Origin: Oikopleura dioica | Taxonomy: Eukaryota > Chordata > Appendicularia > Copelata > Oikopleuridae | NCBI GenBank assembly: GCA_907165135.1 | Contig: OU015568.1 | Span: 11,788,501-11,852,500 of the forward strand | Length of the DNA stretch: 64,000 nucleotides | Direction: 5' to 3' | Part shown: one piece after another, positions 54,161 to 64,000 of the stretch | How positions within the stretch are numbered: position 1 is the first letter of the stretch | Layout: the number at the start of each line of letters is the position of its first letter | The notes under the pieces: model-generated | What the model was told of the DNA's origin: nothing | The model's input: only the letters and a program-made list of their open reading frames with translations | The model's database searches: none | Translations under genes and position numbers: made by a program

Positions 54161-57146
54161 ATGCCACGGCTCGGTCCGGCGGATTTTCCCTGCCCTGAGC
54201 CGGTCGGCCTCGTGCAGGACGCAGATGATTATCAGAGACAGTTTGATGTCAAGAACTTATTCGCAGAAAAAGTAAGTACGAAAAGCGCTGTGAATGGAAA
54301 CCATAAGATAATCAAACTGGCACGCATTGAGTATTTTTCTCGATAGAAATTTCTCACTCATAAGTGATCTCACTGGAGCATCGTAACATTGCTTCAGTTG
54401 TTTTTTACCGTATTTTTACTGCCCCAAATAAGTCGCACGGGGCTCTCTTTTCAAAAAAAAATATTATTTATTTTATATAAATAAATATTTGTCATTTATT
54501 TTTATCCTATGGTTCCGTATTAAATAAACATTATAAAACACCTTATATTTTATAAAGGATATAATACGAGAAGTGCGAAATGACAAGAAAATGCTGATCC
54601 AGGCGGGAATTCCCCAAAGCGCAGAAGAAATCAAGGAAGAGTTGATGCGCGAGATCCCGCCGCCCGAAAAGCACGAGTACGTCCAAGACATTCGAGACAG
54701 CGTCGCCACCTGTAAGAGTCTTGTCGACGATTTCATCTTCCGAGTAATGCAAGAGGACAAAACAATCAGGACGCAAACGCCTATGCTGCCGTTTTTAATC
54801 AACTCGGTTGAAATGAGAAAGAAAAGACTGGAGATTCAAGAGAGAGCCATAGAAAATGCAGCGGCTTCAGGGAAAGGGTTGAAATGAAAATGAATGAAAA
54901 AAACCATAAAAATCGAAATTCGTCCATCTATAAATATTTTTACTGAAAATTAATCTCATAAATTGTCTTCGTTATTATATTTTTTAAAAACACATTTCTC
55001 AATATCTTATATTTTTGACATCCCCAAGGGGATTATTTACGCTAAAAAGCTTTTCAACCCTTGACCAGCAAATGTATACATTCTAGCAAAAGACAACGAC
55101 ATACACAACTACGATTACGAAAAGTACCTCGAAGACCTCGAGTTTCCACCAAACATTAAAATCCAAAGCATCATCAACCGCGTTCTAAATACAAAAACGA
55201 CCCTCCATCGCCTTCGAAAAGCGCCGCAAAACATCATGAACTCAAAAGAACTTCAAAATCTATCGAACGCGTTTCTCTGGTGGATCTACGAGCGAGAATT
55301 CGGCCAGTGTCGGCGAGAGTTACTGAACGAAATCTATAGAAAAATGGCGTACTCGTTTGTTTCGCTGCTAAACATTCAAGCAGGGAACGCCCGCGACGAC
55401 ATTCTAGACCACCTGCCGACCATCGTCGCCCAAATTGTTTGGCTCGCGCTCTGGCATCAGGAAATCGGGCTACATGTGTCTCCGGAAATCTCCAGATTTT
55501 TGTCAGAAAAGTCATAATATAATATCTTTACAGATTGAATGAATACAGTGAACAACGTTATCCACTATTCTTTTATCTGAGGAATCAACCCGTTCATCTC
55601 TTCAGCTATGGCTGTCAAGGAAAAAAGGTGAGCGTCTTAAGAGTCCTCAGGAACTTAAACCGCTGATATTTTTATTTGTTGCCCCTAAAAAGGGGTCTTT
55701 TTATTTCGAGTCTCATCACTGAAGTATCATGTTGTTTTTTACCTCAGCAGAGTAAGATACCCAGCAGGAAAGGATTAACCTTTTTCCGGAGAGGCCTGTA
55801 ACCCTAGCTGAGTTTACCGACGACTGGGCAACACTGGCTCGGCCCGTATTCTTATCGGCTTTGGTGCACGATTGTTTTATGCAAATCTCGGGCACACCAC
55901 CGGAAATCGCTTGTTGGAGACACTGGCCTTTTATTGAGCTTATAGGAACGCGCTTTTCAGTGTTTTCAAAGTTATAACCTCTTTTTGAGGTGAGCAAATA
56001 ATAACAAAAGATATTTTTGTGTGTTAGTTATTGGATAATGTTGGCATAATGGCATGAAACAAAATCATTTGATAGAAACACTGGTTTAGTAAAAGAATAA
56101 ATATAATATCAATAAATTCATATTATGGCGCTCTATTTTGAAGATAAAGAACTGCCCCTCAAATTGGAAAGGGCTATTAATTTTGCAGATTTGAGATTGT
56201 TAGCTCTAGAACAAATAATAAAGCGCTAGAAAAGAAAACGAAGAAGAACCTATCCCCGTGGAAATCCAAACATTGCTTGCTACCTCCCCTCAAATCATCC
56301 AACACAACCTTCGCAAATTTAAACCCAAGTCAACCAATCTCGACGAGGATGAAATCATAGAAAAGCCAAAAACTAAAGCAGAAAGAATCCTCGAAAATAC
56401 TGCTAAGCCTTCCAGTGAGAGTCTGCTGTCTCTTGGAGACGAAAGTACTGTGGCGACTGAAAGTGTCGATTTGAGAAGCGAAGCGCCGCCGAAAATGATG
56501 AATTTTGTAACGAAAAACTTCGATATCGGTAAGTCCTTCTTTCCTTTGCTATTCGAAAATGATCGAATAAGGGACTCACTCACCTTTGTATCGTTACCTT
56601 GTGGAGACGCGTCGGACATTCCAGAGGAAGGCGAAACGAATTGAGCTGGGGATCATCCCCGACATTCGCGGCTTCGAGAGCAAACTCAACTTAGCCGACC
56701 AAGTCGTTGAGCATGTGAAAATACAGAAAAATCGCGGGAACGAGCAGATAAAAGAAAAGCGAAAACTCGATGTTAAGGAAGTCGACAAGATGAGAAAAGA
56801 GTAAGTTTTCATGAAAATTAGCAAGAACCATAATTCTTATTTTTTCTCCTTGAATGAGGTTTTTCGTTCAAATTTAGTTGAATGGAAGTTTTTTTTTTGT
56901 TTATTCTGATATTGCGTAGCCAATACTACTATTTTATTGTAAATTTTTCTGTCCCAAAATCGGGGATCTTCTTTCAAATTCAACTTCAGAATCGCAACTC
57001 TGAGCAAACGAATCGAACACGCAAAAAGAATCAAAGACAAAGACCTTCTCAACACGACGCTGAAAGAAGCAAACGCTTTTCTCCAAGAGCAAAAAGCCGC
57101 CGAACTCCTGCGCGAGCACCAAAACAAAATGCCCATTCCCGAATAA
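54161..57146 (+). CDS. FAM227: FAM227-like ciliary protein
   Basis: Exons 54161-54271, 54558-54870, 55087-55501, 55534-55626, 56230-56527, 56625-56800 and 56990-57146 join to 520 residues, close to human FAM227A/B (about 510-570). The centre carries the aromatic FAM227 signature (LSNAFLWWIYEREFGQCRREL, then EIYRKMAYSFVSLL and HLPTIVAQIVW). The C-terminal ~150 residues are charged coiled coil. FAM227 proteins are linked to motile cilia and sperm; the molecular role is not established. Three introns must begin with GG (54871, 55627, 56528) to keep frame, and the 55502-55533 intron is only 32 nt. If those joins are wrong, the region could be two genes. Confidence 0.5.
55627..56229 (+). other. 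Long FAM227 intron with structured sequence
   Basis: About 600 bp hold a short hairpin (CCCCTAAAAAGGGG followed by T-run at 55681-55700), an octamer ATGCAAAT near 55,879, and inverted stretches around AACCTCTTTTTGAGGT. A non-coding RNA or an old mobile element is possible, but I recognise none. A 34-codon open frame at 56125 ends in TAG and is not supported. Confidence 0.3.
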
Positions 57147-57147
57147 A
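57142..57147 (+). terminator. AATAAA overlapping the FAM227 stop codon
   Basis: The sequence GAATAAAG contains both the TAA stop (57144-57146) and a canonical poly(A) signal. The convergent gene ends 96 bp further on. Confidence 0.45.
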
Positions 57148-57241
57148 GCAATTATTTTCAAGTTTGTCAAGTGTTTGAAATTCAGGTTCAGGCAAGGAAG
57201 AGATGTTCAGGAAGAGCGTTTTACAACGTGCTGTGAGAGAA

Positions 57242-60200
57242 TTATGCACGATGCCGGTTGTCTTGGAATTTTGAGTAGTACTCCCAGTCCAAAAAGTTGT
57301 CAGGACCAAATGGGTCGAAGTCCAGGTTCATTTCAAAGGGGTCGGAGCTTACGAAGGGGTCAACGAAGGGGTCCTTAAAATTGAATCAGTTTCAAAGCTT
57401 AGAACAAAGGAAAAACTAACGGATTCAAAATCTTCTAGTTGGCGGCTAGAAGATAGCGCTTGCGATCTTGTGCTCGTGTCAGCTTTGCATCCCGCTTGAA
57501 TGAGGTCAACGATCTCTTGACCGGCTTCCATCAGCTGTCCGAAGTCGTCATAATGAAGAAGATGCTCGGCATCTTGAGCAAAGTCCATCTAAAGAAGAGT
57601 TTAACGATTCTGTTTTGAGAGCAATTTTATCTATAAATCCATCGGAAAGAGAGTTATTTGCTTCTCGCATGAGAAAAACATCATGACCTCGTTAAACGAA
57701 AATGTTTATAGTAATACGTTGAAAACGTTAATGTCCTTTACCAGCTCAGATTTATCGGCATCAGCGACTCCAACGGCGATTCGCATTCTCGTTATTTCGC
57801 GGAAATAGTCGAATGTTTTCTTGTCGTAATATTTCGACCGATCACGTGATTCACCGTCGGACAGAATGACGAAAACAGTGGCGCCTTCCTGTTGAAAGAG
57901 CTTTATAAATGTTTAATAATCATTTCGTAAAAGTCCCAAATGAAAGCATTCCTTGTTTTGAACTGTCGGGAGTTTGTCGAAAATTCCGTCGTCTTTAAGA
58001 AGCATCGAAAGAGTTTGATAGGTATTGGTTCCTTGAGCTAAAAATGGGTTAAATGGGTTGAAATGGTAATGGAGACTTTTGCTGACAACACAAAACAAAA
58101 GTACTTTAAAATGCGTGCGCGGCAAAAAGTTCGTTTCCTAGCGGAAACCGCAGTCGCCTATAAAAATGTTGTCTAACATGACTATTAGTGTTTACGCTAA
58201 AGGCTTAGGTTCATCAAGCATAATTCCAAGCAAATTCCTGCAGTTTTTCACTTATTTTCGATAAAATTGAAACTGAATTTTAAAAAGCTCAATTGTGGAT
58301 AGAAATTCTTCATCTTTTAGGTCTGAAATTTTAGGAGTGGCCTGGTCAGGTAATCACCATGTAATTCCCTGTTGGTGAATAATTCTGGACGGGTGGCACG
58401 CGCGGTCATGTGATGAACCCCCCAGTGGTCAAATAAATTAGGGAAGAAAGTCATTAGGTGTCGTACCAGATTGTTTTGCGGCGAGAACGGCGGCCTTGAA
58501 ATCGTCAACGGAGCCCTGATCGCCCGGATCGAATCGCCCCATAATCTCCTGTGGAATTGCGCCAGTAGCAGGGTTCATCGAGAAATCTTGGAACACGATT
58601 GTTGATGACTTTTCTCGGTCAGCTGGGGAGATCTAAATTGAATAAAATCAGCTTTTCAGCAGAAATTTATAATTTTCTCAGCTCTTTTGCATTTCTCTGG
58701 CGAGGATTCTATTACCTGATCAACAAGGTTAGTAACCCAGGTGAGAACTTTAGGCCAGTCACGAGATGATACAGAATCGCTTCCATCAACCATAAACACC
58801 ACATCGACAGGTTCTTCACATTCGAGTGGCTAAAAGTCTGAAACGTGCGTCTTTAAAATATCCAAACCTTGACAGTGATTCCACCACCCTTTCCAGCAGA
58901 ATTGCCGCTTCCACCTCCGCAATCAGCTGATCCACAATTCAGCATGCAGTTGATAACGTCCATGTTCTCATTCATCCATTCAACAACAATTTCTCGAATG
59001 CTCGTGCTCAATGTCGACACAACCTCATCACTAAAAATATCTCCTTTACATCATCAATTCTTCGATCCGAAGTCACCTATAGTATGAGGTGAGGTAAGCC
59101 TTCCACTGTTCGGTCTGGAAGCCGTGTTCTTCCAGGAACTGGTCCAAAAGAAATCGGAAGATTGCGCATCCCTGTCCGCCGTTGATCCAAGGTTCCTTAT
59201 CTGGTCGTTCGCTGCGCTAATCGCCTCGGCCACTGATTCTCGTCGAAGACGATGCATTTCTTGCAATTTTTCCATTCCCATGCCATTTGCTTCACGTCGC
59301 AACCGAGTGTTAGCCACGTTCAGTAAGACATCGCCGGGTAGACCTGGCTGGCCTTTTTCGCCCTTCTCGCCTTGTTTGCCATCCGGCCCATTTCGTCCTT
59401 GATTGCCGTGAACACCGCTGTATCCTCGGATACCAGCATCGCCTTGTTCTCCTGGAGGACCAGTTGGACCTTGTAGGCCGACAACACCAGGGTTTCCATC
59501 CATACCATCGCCGCCATCGGGACCTATTTCACCACCAGTACCAGGTAGACCGGGACGACCACAAGGACCACAAGGACCTGGTGTGCCTCTCGGGCCAGGA
59601 GGACCAGCAGGGCCATCAACACCATCTTTTCCCGGGTTGCCAGAATCACCACAAGGACCTTGAGCTCCATCACAACCAAGAGCACCTTCCTCACCAGCTG
59701 GTCCTCGTGGAAGGTCACATTCACAATTACACGGCTTGCAGCCGCCATTGTGGTAGCACTCTTTCTGTCCGACAAAGTCAAAAACGTCACGAGCAGCTGA
59801 GCCGGCTCTGGATCCATCAACGACAAAGTCAGATAGTGAAGTTAAGTGCTCTACATCCGGACACATGACGTATCCTCGGCGACAAGCGGGAGAGTCCATT
59901 TGAGTCAGCGTAACAGCGCCGATCTGAAATCAGGAATAAGGGACCAATCAGTAAGTTATATGGGCAACGGGCACATCTAACACGATTCTATACTATAAAA
60001 CATATCTGCCGACACTTTTAAGTTTTCTTGGCGAGCCCTATTCTATAGCCTTTAGCCTATAGGAAACCAAAGTTCATTTTTGTCTTGTAAATCATATCGC
60101 CCATGAAAGGTCATTTTATCTTTGATGAAGGTAATTAAAAAAAAACCATGAATTATTTTAATGGTCCTGTTTATGGTAATGATGCGATTAGAGAATTATT

Positions 60201-62824
60201 GGTACCTTAATATTATTTTCATGAGCGGCTTCGATTGCTTTTAGAAGCGAGCTGGATTTCTTCTTCTTAGCACCATCGGAAAGCACGAGCAGCAGTCTTC
60301 AAGTGAGGATTCAAAATATTTTTCCCGATAACTCGGAAAGGAAAACGTGCGAGAAAATCATTTCCAAAAACTTCAAAATTGAACCCTTCCTGGTCGGTTC
60401 AAACCCAAGATCATCTCTTTCTTCTTCAACTGCTGGCAAGTGCGGCTCCTTGAAAAAGTCCAGTGCTCGTTCAATTCCCACGCCAAGATCCTGTTCATCA
60501 TCATTCTCAAAGGCCCACTTGTTGATGGTACCCGACTCGGATGAGATTTCATTAATTCGTCGAAATCTCCAAAATTCTGGACTTGTAACAAAACACTCAA
60601 AACCCATGTCACCGGAGGCCGGAGTTGCGCGTCTCACAATTTCCAAAAGATGCGTCCTGAGAACACATCAAAATACGGGTATCATTCTGCTAAAAAAACC
60701 AAAATTTTGAAGAATAAAGTTAAGATAAAATCTCCTTTCCTTGAAAATATTCTCAATTTTATCTGGAATGTCACTTGCTTTGAGTTCATCAACAGAGTCC
60801 AAAAAGCTCAGGCCAGTTTGAATTTCATCGTTTTCACTAGAAAATCCAAACACAGCAAACCTGGCCGCCTTTCATTTTTGCTCGTGAATTTGAACATTTA
60901 TGGATGAACGATTTATGAGTCCGTTCAGGATCCAATAATCCTCAGCGGAAAGGTCACAAAGAGGCCCCCGACTCTGAAAACATTCCTGAGACACTTTTGG
61001 TTTGTAGTGTGAAACTAAAGACATTTATCAAAGGTCAAATACGGCTTCGTAATAACTTTTCAAAGCTTTAAATTTATATTTCGAGCAATTTCCTGTCGAT
61101 TACTGCCATAGCCTAAGGTCGTTGAAATTTCATTCTCCAGACGAGACAGGAATTCCGCAGCGCTTTTTTCCTGAATATTTTTTTCAGAAAATGATGATTT
61201 TTCTTTTATCGTAATAAAAAATTAACAAAGCGAAAATCCAAAAGTCTGAGTCTTGAGTCACGTTCGTTTGAATCCGAAAAACCGAACTTTTAAGCGGTGT
61301 ATACAGGATGTTCGACAAGTAAACATCGATTTTGCACCCTAGCTGGCGGTTTTTTTTTCTCAAAAACATCGCGTTGCGTCACGTTTTTCGCTCCCCCTTT
61401 CAACTGAGTACTTCTAACGTGGTCTTGTATCTTTGACAGATCTTCCATGGAAGATAGAATTCTGGAATTCGCCTTTACCTTTTGCTCTGTGAAATACTGC
61501 ATATCGATAGCGGCAACAATGTCGGCGGCGCACGTTTCCCTAAAAGAAAATTATTTGAGGATGTTCCCTGCACTGCTTCAAAGTTTCGTTATTACAGACA
61601 TGGCTGAAATACATACTGTATATTATACAGTGTATAAGAAAATAAGTCGGTAAGGTACTGACTATCTAGCCTTTGCTTTTTGGCGGAAGAATACCGGTGA
61701 AAGCAAGCCTTTACCCGGGATTTCAAACATGTCTCCACCCCCTGTAGACATCTTTTTTCCATTGACCAATCACAAGCTTGGAGGGCCTTAGTGGCAGCGT
61801 AACCCCGGATTTGAGTCTGCTTTCACCGGTAGATAGAGATATTTGGCTTTCAAAGTTTACAGCATCGATAATTGAAGTCTCAATCGAAAAATTGCATCTT
61901 GTTCAGAAAAAAAAGATGGACGGGAAACGGATACAAGACATAACTGCAGCTGACCTAAGAGAGCCTCCTTTTTTCAAGGTTTTTCAATTTCGGACCGCAA
62001 TTATGTACTTGAAATTTAGGTTTTCAAAGGGCGAAACGGTGAGGCAAAGGAAATTGCATTTGATGATCTGCCAATTTTACCAGAACATTTTTCTGATCAT
62101 AAGTATGCGTGAACCGATATTAAGAAATTGGACAATTTAATATTCAAACAAATTAATAACTATATTTCAAGATATGCGCATCGAGAACATCAGCTTGAAA
62201 TCGACGCTCAAGAAAAGGATTTTCCACTGAAGCTACGTTTCGTGGATAACCGGAATTATATGTGGACGGTTTTCATGAATGAAAAAACTCGTTGCTCTTT
62301 CGTAATTGGCGCGTGTGTGAATATGGAATTTCAAGGGAAAGGAAACCACTCGGTTCGATTACCCGGTGATTGCCGAAACTTTGAGCTAACTATTGCATAT
62401 CAATCAATGACCAAAAAGCAAAGGTAACCCTAACCCTAGGTGATCTTGAATTATTCATCCTAGCGGCTGGACAAGAGCAGGACCTAGCCCAAACTGCAGA
62501 AGCTCCAAAACATCTTTCAGGCACGTGATGCGAGTGGAAATACGCGAACTTATCAGGCCCGTATTGACCCTAACCCGCCGATTCTCATATTGAACTTTGC
62601 GAGTTTCCCAACACTGCATAAGAAATCAATTCTCAGAAGCATAAAAATACTTCTTCAGCAAAAATGAAGCTTGAAATAAAGATTTTTGAATACCTCTGAA
62701 TATCAGGAGTACATTTTATTTCGCATTTACAGCTAGCGGAAGAATATCCTCCCCGGGAAGCGGCTAACCATCCAGGAGCAGCGGCAAGGCTAAGGCTCGC
62801 CAGGGTAGACGGTAAAATCTTCAT
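57242..62824 (-). CDS. Secreted vWA-collagen-vWA protein
   Basis: Minus-strand exons: 62824-62694, 61539-61479, 61170-61067, 60860-60741, 60656-60405, 60296-60206, 59923-59234, 59195-59077, 59030-58868, 58829-58716, 58632-58467, 58031-57964, 57888-57742, 57588-57421, 57373-57242. They total 2,526 nt (841 residues). A signal peptide (MKILPSTLASLSLAAAPGWL) is followed by vWA-1, which lacks the DxSxS metal site (ADIVAAIDMQYF). Then come a Cys-rich hinge (CKPCNCECD) and about 130 residues of Gly-X-Y collagen with two short interruptions. A helical linker with basic sites, vWA-2 with intact MIDAS (FMVDGSDSV, LSDGES) and a DPF-repeat tail follow. The layout recalls collagen VI-like matrix proteins. 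Some joins are GC-AG or GG-AG. Confidence 0.75.
61916..62427 (+). CDS. Small gene nested in the vWA-collagen intron, not recognised
   Basis: Exons 61916-61978, 62020-62102 and 62172-62427 join to 133 residues (introns 41 and 69 nt). The frame stays open upstream to about 61778 without an ATG, so a 5' exon may exist. The product is mixed alpha/beta (FVDNRNYMWTVFMNEKTRCS, GNHSVRLPGDCRNFEL) with no family I recognise. It lies on the opposite strand inside intron 1 (61540-62693) of the vWA-collagen gene. Splice-consistent phases make it a credible gene, though it could also be a remnant of a mobile-element gene. Confidence 0.45.
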
Positions 62825-63227
62825 CGTCTTATTCGGGTTTTGGCGTCGAAAAAGCTTGTATTTAATCGCAAACAATACTCCAACTTGTTCTTTGACCTCC
62901 AAAAGCACTCAAAATTCCGTATCATACTACCCCATTAAAACCCCAGTCCTGATTTCTTCTCTAAAGAGTTGTCAGACAATATCTCTTTGAAAATATGTTG
63001 AGAATCGTGAGTGGCAACAATTCGTTAATAGCTAAGCTGATCTGTGGGTACCGAATCAATTTTACGGCCACTTCAAAGTTAATGGCGGACATTGAAAAGT
63101 TCTCAAACATAAACAAATATATAATAAGGATGCGCTTTGCCGCAGTCTCCAGGAAGCTATATCTTCTTTCTCACAGTCTTTGCCAAAATACAACATCACA
63201 CCTTAATGTCTCCGGCTTACATTTTTA
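62825..63227. other. Upstream region of the vWA-collagen gene
   Basis: About 400 bp before the signal-peptide exon probably hold its promoter. A TTTAATC-rich AT stretch and an ordinary open frame (62995-63228) without family likeness are present. Nothing else is recognised. Confidence 0.35.
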
Positions 63228-63889
63228 GGGGGTGGTGGTCGAGACTAAGACTTTTTTCAACCTAAAAAACTCAATTTTTTTCAAAAAAATTTTTTTTTCT
63301 CTAATTGAAAATAAGTTTAAAAGGGTCCAATTTATGTGGGCGGCTATGTTTGAAAAAAATATTTCTTCGGAAAAATGGTTAAAAGTTTCTTCAAAGTCGA
63401 CCCATCTCTTGACCTAAAAAACTCTATCCCCTTATTATTTTTTTCAAAATAAAACTTACCGAGAGGAAAGTTTAAACCCTTTAGCGTGTGGGCGGCTAAG
63501 TTTCAGAAAGTCCACCTTGCTAGAAAATAAAATAGTAATTGAATGAAAACATGTTGTTTTCTGAAAAATCGTCATTTTCACTCATTATTCAATGAAATTT
63601 TCGAAAACATCATAATAATCGTAATTTTTTCACCTTTTATAATTAAAATTTTATCGAGAAACATAACTTCGCAATAAAAAATCAAGTTAAAATTTGTTTT
63701 AGTACGAATGAAGCGTTTCAAAATTCCCGAAAATGGCGAATTCATAGCATAAAATCGAAAATTTTCTTCAATAAAGTTGGTCCAATCAAAAAAAGCTAGG
63801 GACCAAAAATGCTCCTTTTTTATCAAGGAATCTAAAAATAGGATCAAAATTTTAAAAAGTCGAAAAAAATTTTCTCGACCACCACCCCC
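63228..63889. mobile_element. Tourist/Harbinger-like MITE
   Basis: A 662-bp AT-rich element is bounded by inverted ends GGGGGTGGTGGTCGAGA and its complement, flanked by the 3-bp direct repeat TTA (63225-63227, 63890-63892). A 3-bp TTA/TAA duplication with G-rich ends is typical of PIF/Harbinger MITEs. There is no coding capacity. Sequence 63890-64000 beyond it shows no feature. Confidence 0.7.
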
Positions 63890-64000
63890 TTAAAGCTCAA
63901 GTAAAAGAACGGTTTTGACGGTTATAAAATTCCTAATTCGTTTTTTTAAATAAATGCTCAAGAGTAAAAAAAAAAGAAAAGTCAGCGAAATAGCAAACGT

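Noticed and set aside
54161-55666. Reading 54161-54887 and 55087-55666 as two separate small genes
   Set aside because: The second has no ATG near its start, and joining all exons gives 520 codons in frame, the usual FAM227 length. Not fully excluded.
56125-56229. Open frame starting ATGGCGCTC and ending TAG
   Set aside because: Only 34 codons, cannot be joined in frame to the next exon, and no family likeness.
59077-59203. Apparent frameshift in the vWA-collagen gene after the collagen helix
   Set aside because: A 38-nt GT-AG intron (59196-59233) restores the frame and phase, so an indel is not needed.
61447-61653. Plus-strand open frame overlapping vWA-1 exon 2
   Set aside because: The minus-strand exon fits the vWA frame and phase; the plus frame is its shadow.
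62092-62175. In-frame TGA in the nested gene, possible selenocysteine or pseudogene
   Set aside because: A 69-nt GT-AG intron (62103-62171) skips it and joins in frame.

Overview
The window is animal nuclear DNA and looks like a larvacean tunicate (Oikopleura-like). The genes are animal families split by very small introns: most I could place are 37-48 nt, GT-AG, with a T-rich acceptor. Intergenic gaps are often under 200 bp, and several same-strand genes sit 80-160 bp apart with a splice acceptor just before the next ATG, as expected for operons with trans-splicing. Some introns only keep frame with GA, GC or GG at the 5' end (G*-AG), a known larvacean trait. The species call is an inference; I saw no species-specific marker.

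1-20.1 kb is a dense housekeeping and ciliary block. In order it holds the 3' end of a DD3-3-like gene, ASH2L, CFAP74, a P5B ATPase (ATP13A2/3 type), an unrecognised small coiled-coil gene, and a gene with a PKA-RI-like docking domain. LINS1 follows on the minus strand, then FNBP4 (head to head with LINS1) and CPT1. The CPT1 exons add up to one base short of an open frame, with an apparent 1-nt deletion near 18,000.

20.1-22.1 kb shows no gene. 22.1-52.1 kb is best read as one giant gene of about 7,475 codons. It encodes a signal peptide, two C-type-lectin-like domains, nine von Willebrand D modules each with GDPH, a large Thr/Ser mucin region, an unrecognised aromatic-rich domain of about 1,070 residues, TSP1 and SEA-like parts, and a probable GPI-anchor tail. 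Two hAT-like DNA elements lie inside its exons, each with a perfect 8-bp target duplication. The second can be removed exactly as a GC-AG intron that leaves the protein unchanged.

52.3-64 kb holds a secreted EF-hand gene (minus), a FAM227-like ciliary gene (plus), and a secreted vWA-collagen-vWA gene (minus). A small plus-strand gene is nested in the first intron of the vWA-collagen gene. A Tourist/Harbinger-like MITE lies near the right edge.

Functionally there are two themes. One is intracellular and ciliary (CFAP74, the RIIa protein, FAM227; also ASH2L, FNBP4, CPT1, ATP13A). The other is extracellular matrix or mucus (the giant mucin, EF-hand and vWA-collagen genes), which would suit a filter house, mucus or tunic. 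Exon positions were set by hand from splice motifs, frame and family alignment from memory; no transcript evidence was available.
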